NCBI GenBank assembly: GCA_015228995.1
Contig: JADGCM010000003.1
Coordinates: forward strand, 1-34,265
Reading direction: 5' to 3'
DNA from: Magnetococcales bacterium
GTDB lineage: Bacteria; Pseudomonadota; Magnetococcia; Magnetococcales; JADGCH01
Length of the DNA: 34,265 nt
Both the position numbers and the translations under genes were made by a program. Below the pieces are notes generated by a model. The model did not search any database and was not told the origin of the DNA. It worked only from the letters and a program-made list of their open reading frames with translations. Shown here in pieces: positions 31,447 to 34,265 of this stretch. Within the stretch, counting starts at the first letter, position 1. Each line of letters opens with the position of its first letter.

Positions 31447-31467
31447 AATCATGGGAGCACCATGATT
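31447..31467 (-). terminator. Hairpin between hisC and hicB
   Basis: AATCATGG and CCATGATT form a perfect 8-bp stem with a 5-base loop, 12 bp after the hisC stop on the minus strand. No T run follows on that strand, so termination strength is uncertain. It also overlaps the 12-bp repeat. Confidence 0.45.
31449..31460 (+). repeat. Right 12-bp direct repeat flanking hicBA
   Basis: TCATGGGAGCAC, identical to 30809-30820, 640 bp away. Confidence 0.6.
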
Positions 31468-31478
31468 CTGTTTTGATG

Positions 31479-32552
31479 TCAATTATTTTCCATTAACAGA
31501 TCAATGGCCTCCAGCAAACGGAGCCCATCGGCATGGGTGGCGATGGTAATGCGTAGCTTATCGGATAGACGCGGGTCGTGACCAAAATAACGTACCAAAA
31601 TATTCAAATTTTTGAGATCGTTGCACCAGTCACGACCACCACGACGGCCGGCCGGGACGGTGGCCAACACGAAATTAGCCTGGCTCTCTGGTACTTGAAA
31701 GCCGCGTTGACGCAACCCCGAGGTCAGGTAGCGCCGCTCAGTGCGAATGGCCTGTATGGTTGGTTGAAACAAATCCAGATGCCGCAACACTGCAACGGCT
31801 GCCACCTGTGCCAGCCGGTCGAGGTTATAGGAGTCGCGCACCTTGTGCATCTGTTGCGCCAGCACTGTGGGTAGAAATCCCAAGCCAATGCGCAAACCGG
31901 CCAACGATAGTGATTTGGAAAAGCTGCGCGTGATGACCAGATTTTCATAGCGGGCCATCAAAGGGAGGCCATTGTCATCGGCAAAATCGACATAAGCCTC
32001 ATCCAATACCACGATGGCTGTGGTGGCGGCACATAGCTGCGCCACTTGCTCCAGAGGTACCGCATGTCCGGTGGGGGCATTGGGACGAGCAATCAAAATT
32101 AATTTAGCGCCACTCGCTAACAGCCCTTCAATGGGCAAATCGAGCTGATTTTGCCACGGGACGGCGTGAAATAGCCCCTCCTGTAACTGGGTCAAGACCG
32201 GGTAAAGGGTGTAACTGGGATCAGGAGCCGCTACCCCATCACCGACCGCAATAAAGGTACGCATGAGTAGGGTCAGTAGGTCGTCCGAGCCGTTGCCAAC
32301 CACCACTTGGTCAGCGTCCAGACCAAAGGCCGCTGCTGCAGCCTGCCGTACTTCACGTGAGCTGGGTTCTGGATAGAGGCGCAGAGCGTCATTGATAGCG
32401 GCGTGCAGCGCCTCTATCACCGGCTGGGGGGGACCGAATGGATTTTCGTTGGTATTGAGCTTAATGATCGGTTGGCCATCTCTTGGCTGCTCACCCGGGG
32501 CATAACCATCCATCGCCACGACACAGGGGCGCACCTGAGCCAATAGATTCAT
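31479..32552 (-). CDS. hisC: Histidinol-phosphate aminotransferase
   Basis: HisC is the PLP-dependent transaminase of histidine synthesis. The 357-residue protein shows the N-terminal KLNTNENPFGPP, VVGNGSDDLLTLLM, RPNAPTGH, the Asp/Tyr pair in VLDEAYVDF and the PLP lysine in TRSFSKSLSLAGLRIG. AAGGAG precedes ATG 32552 by nine bases. It follows the cyclase gene by 13 bp and probably shares its transcript. No other his gene is nearby. Substrate choice (histidinol-phosphate versus aromatic amino acids) is by family only. Confidence 0.92.
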   Translation of the reverse strand: MNLLAQVRPCVVAMDGYAPGEQPRDGQPIIKLNTNENPFGPPQPVIEALHAAINDALRLYPEPSSREVRQAAAAAFGLDADQVVVGNGSDDLLTLLMRTFIAVGDGVAAPDPSYTLYPVLTQLQEGLFHAVPWQNQLDLPIEGLLASGAKLILIARPNAPTGHAVPLEQVAQLCAATTAIVVLDEAYVDFADDNGLPLMARYENLVITRSFSKSLSLAGLRIGLGFLPTVLAQQMHKVRDSYNLDRLAQVAAVAVLRHLDLFQPTIQAIRTERRYLTSGLRQRGFQVPESQANFVLATVPAGRRGGRDWCNDLKNLNILVRYFGHDPRLSDKLRITIATHADGLRLLEAIDLLMENN

Positions 32553-32565
32553 CCGGACTTACTCC

Positions 32566-34251
32566 TTATTTTTGGTTCCATAGCACCGAACTTAGTTCCA
32601 ACAGCTCTCTTGCTGAAGAGAGCACACGAGCTGGCATGGGCTCGACCCGACCACGAATCTCCAATTGATGGAGCGGGTAGTCCACCTGGGGCAGGTTCGC
32701 CAGTTCAAAGACCGCCTCGGAGATGATAACCTGGGCATCGTACGCCTTGGTTAGACTTTCCAAACGGCTAGCGGTATTGACGGTATCCCCTATCGCTGTC
32801 GTCTGTCGTGCGGAACCGTATCCCATCTCACCAACAATGGCTGTACCAACATGAATGCCGATACCGATGCGTAACGGCTCGCTCAGCTCCTCTGCCAAAC
32901 TGGCGTTGAATTGATCCAGACTGTGTCCCATGGAACCCGCAGCACGGATGGCGTCTCGGCAACCCTGACCAACGTCGCCATTCAGACCAAACAAGGCCAT
33001 CACCCCATCACCAATAAATTTATCAAGTTTGCCACCGCATGATTCCACCGCCTCCCCCATAAAGAGAAAATAGCGATTGAGTACGAATAGAACATCAAAG
33101 GGCAGCCGCCGCTCCGAAAAAGAGGTAAATCCACGTAAATCAGCAAACAGCACCACAACATCCATCTCACGCCCATGGCGCTGTTCAACGGCAGCCAGCA
33201 CATCAGACGCCCCAACATTGGCTTTCAATAGTGGCCAAGCAGATAAATCTTGCTGCGCCCTCGTTTGACAAGCCAAACGAATGCTGCTGGGAGCCCCGAT
33301 CTGGTTCAAAACCTGGCGTTCCAACGGACTGGGCGGCAGTAGCGATTCACTACCGCTACCAACCCGCACCCGGCAAGTCGAACAGCGACCACGGCCACCA
33401 CACAAGCTGGGATGATTGATGCGCGCCTGCTGCAAGGTCTCAAGCAGCGTGGCGCCCGGAGTAATAGGAACGCGGTGACGGTCGGCATAGCGCAATAGCG
33501 GTCGGTTACCAACCCGACTGGAAAGGTAGCGCCGCAACACAGGTGACATCAAGGCGGCAGATACCAAGGCCAACAATCCAGCCTGAAACCAATTGGCCAT
33601 ATTGAGGGTTGGTGGCAACATCTCTAGGGCCAATCGAGTCTGCTGTGCCAATCTGCTAAATAATTCTGGGTCTGCGTCAGCCAGCCGGCGGATATGCAAG
33701 CCAGAAGCAATATACCCGGCCAAGGCCAGTGTTACCAAAACCCACATCAATGGCGGCCACAGCCAGTGCCAGCGCTTATACCAGGGGTGCAATCGAGCCC
33801 AGGACCAAACACCGATGGAAGCGTGGGCCCAGACCAATAACAACAACACCCCCTGGACAACGCCATCGCTGCCGTAGGCAACCCAGAGGCTGAACTGAAC
33901 CAAAGGATAATTGACATCCACATGGTAATAATCATCCAACATCAAGGCTTTGACCAGATGGGGAGCCAACAGCGGTAAAATCAGCAATCCCAGCCAAATT
34001 TGGGCGCGCTGCCAAGTAGGCAACAACAGATGACGGCGCCGCTGCAGCGTCCACAAGCCCAAAGCAGGATGGAGCAACAGGGCGGTGTAGAACACAAACA
34101 TCAGCGGCGGATGATTCCATATCTCGGTCAACCACACTGCCGCCCAGTCCTGCACCTCAATGGAGATAATCCCAAGCGCATGGTTGGTGAAATGGCTAAC
34201 AACAAATAACGCCAGCAACAGGCCACTTATCAGACGCAACCGATCTTGCAC
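32566..34251 (-). CDS. Membrane-bound class III adenylate cyclase with 2Fe-2S ferredoxin domain
   Basis: A 561-residue fusion. Residues 1-240 form about six membrane helices with paired histidines (His20, His24, His61), as in di-haem cytochrome b-like domains. Residues ~250-345 are a plant-type ferredoxin with 2Fe-2S ligands Cys284, Cys290, Cys293 and Cys328. Residues ~360-540 are a class III cyclase with both metal aspartates (Asp371, Asp415), Asp489 in AIGDTVNTASRLES (favouring ATP) and the transition-state Asn492/Arg496. All catalytic residues are present, so cAMP production controlled by redox or electron flow is plausible. GTG 34251 has GAGGGG just upstream; the promoter lies outside the window. 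Confidence 0.9.
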   Translation of the reverse strand: MQDRLRLISGLLLALFVVSHFTNHALGIISIEVQDWAAVWLTEIWNHPPLMFVFYTALLLHPALGLWTLQRRRHLLLPTWQRAQIWLGLLILPLLAPHLVKALMLDDYYHVDVNYPLVQFSLWVAYGSDGVVQGVLLLLVWAHASIGVWSWARLHPWYKRWHWLWPPLMWVLVTLALAGYIASGLHIRRLADADPELFSRLAQQTRLALEMLPPTLNMANWFQAGLLALVSAALMSPVLRRYLSSRVGNRPLLRYADRHRVPITPGATLLETLQQARINHPSLCGGRGRCSTCRVRVGSGSESLLPPSPLERQVLNQIGAPSSIRLACQTRAQQDLSAWPLLKANVGASDVLAAVEQRHGREMDVVVLFADLRGFTSFSERRLPFDVLFVLNRYFLFMGEAVESCGGKLDKFIGDGVMALFGLNGDVGQGCRDAIRAAGSMGHSLDQFNASLAEELSEPLRIGIGIHVGTAIVGEMGYGSARQTTAIGDTVNTASRLESLTKAYDAQVIISEAVFELANLPQVDYPLHQLEIRGRVEPMPARVLSSARELLELSSVLWNQK

Positions 34252-34265
34252 AAATTCCCCTCTCA

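Overview
The window looks like a chromosomal segment of a Gram-negative proteobacterium. It encodes rRNA methyltransferase RsmD, an E. coli-type zinc HemB, histidinol-phosphate aminotransferase, SCO1/PCuAC copper chaperones, Tat-targeted iron-sulfur redox proteins and a surface-glycan locus. The two-subunit 2-oxoacid:ferredoxin oxidoreductase, the rubredoxin/rubrerythrin chain and a membrane polyferredoxin suggest a microaerophilic or facultatively anaerobic lifestyle. A truncated cation transporter of the MamB (magnetosome) lineage hints at a magnetotactic relative such as the Magnetococcia. That taxonomic guess is inference from one protein. No tRNA, rRNA or CRISPR array was recognised.

Layout. 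(1) 51-3563, plus strand: the C-terminal part of korA, korB, then two TerD-family genes and terB. (2) 3600-7432, plus: a DxD glycosyltransferase with a very AT-rich end and two tandem paralogous methyltransferase-TPR proteins. (3) 14487-7392, minus: a tightly packed eight-gene run of Nudix hydrolase, four GT4 glycosyltransferases, a retropepsin-like protease, an FkbM methyltransferase and a Sel1-repeat protein. (4) 14716-22989, plus: the MamB-like transporter, a complete but decayed IS1634-type insertion sequence (15344-17128) inserted at the start codon of the next gene, that gene (a sensory protein with a CZB domain, now frameshifted), then a four-gene redox module of Tat aldo/keto reductase, DUF6599, DUF362 and membrane polyferredoxin. 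(5) 26233-23036, minus: ABC ATPase, rsmD, rubredoxin, rubredoxin reductase, rubrerythrin. (6) 26326-27824, plus: an orphan receiver protein overlapping hemB. (7) 34251-27835, minus: a membrane/2Fe-2S/adenylate cyclase fusion, hisC, a hicBA toxin-antitoxin locus whose toxin gene has an in-frame amber codon, a metallophosphoesterase, a receiver-PAS-GGDEF protein, SCO1 and PCuAC.

How the genes may work together. Regions 2 and 3 probably build and decorate a surface polysaccharide or glycoprotein. Region 5 gives a complete NAD(P)H to rubredoxin to rubrerythrin peroxide-reduction chain. Region 4 carries an uncharacterised membrane electron-transfer module. Region 7 links c-di-GMP signalling and copper delivery to cytochrome oxidase by position only. 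Three copies of a CCTCTCCC/GGGAGAGG palindromic repeat are scattered through the window, one of them inside the protease gene. A 12-bp direct repeat flanks the hicBA segment. The strongest leads are the MamB-like transporter without a cytoplasmic domain, the exact IS insertion at a start codon, the redox module, the redox-linked cyclase and the disarmed, repeat-flanked hicBA locus.
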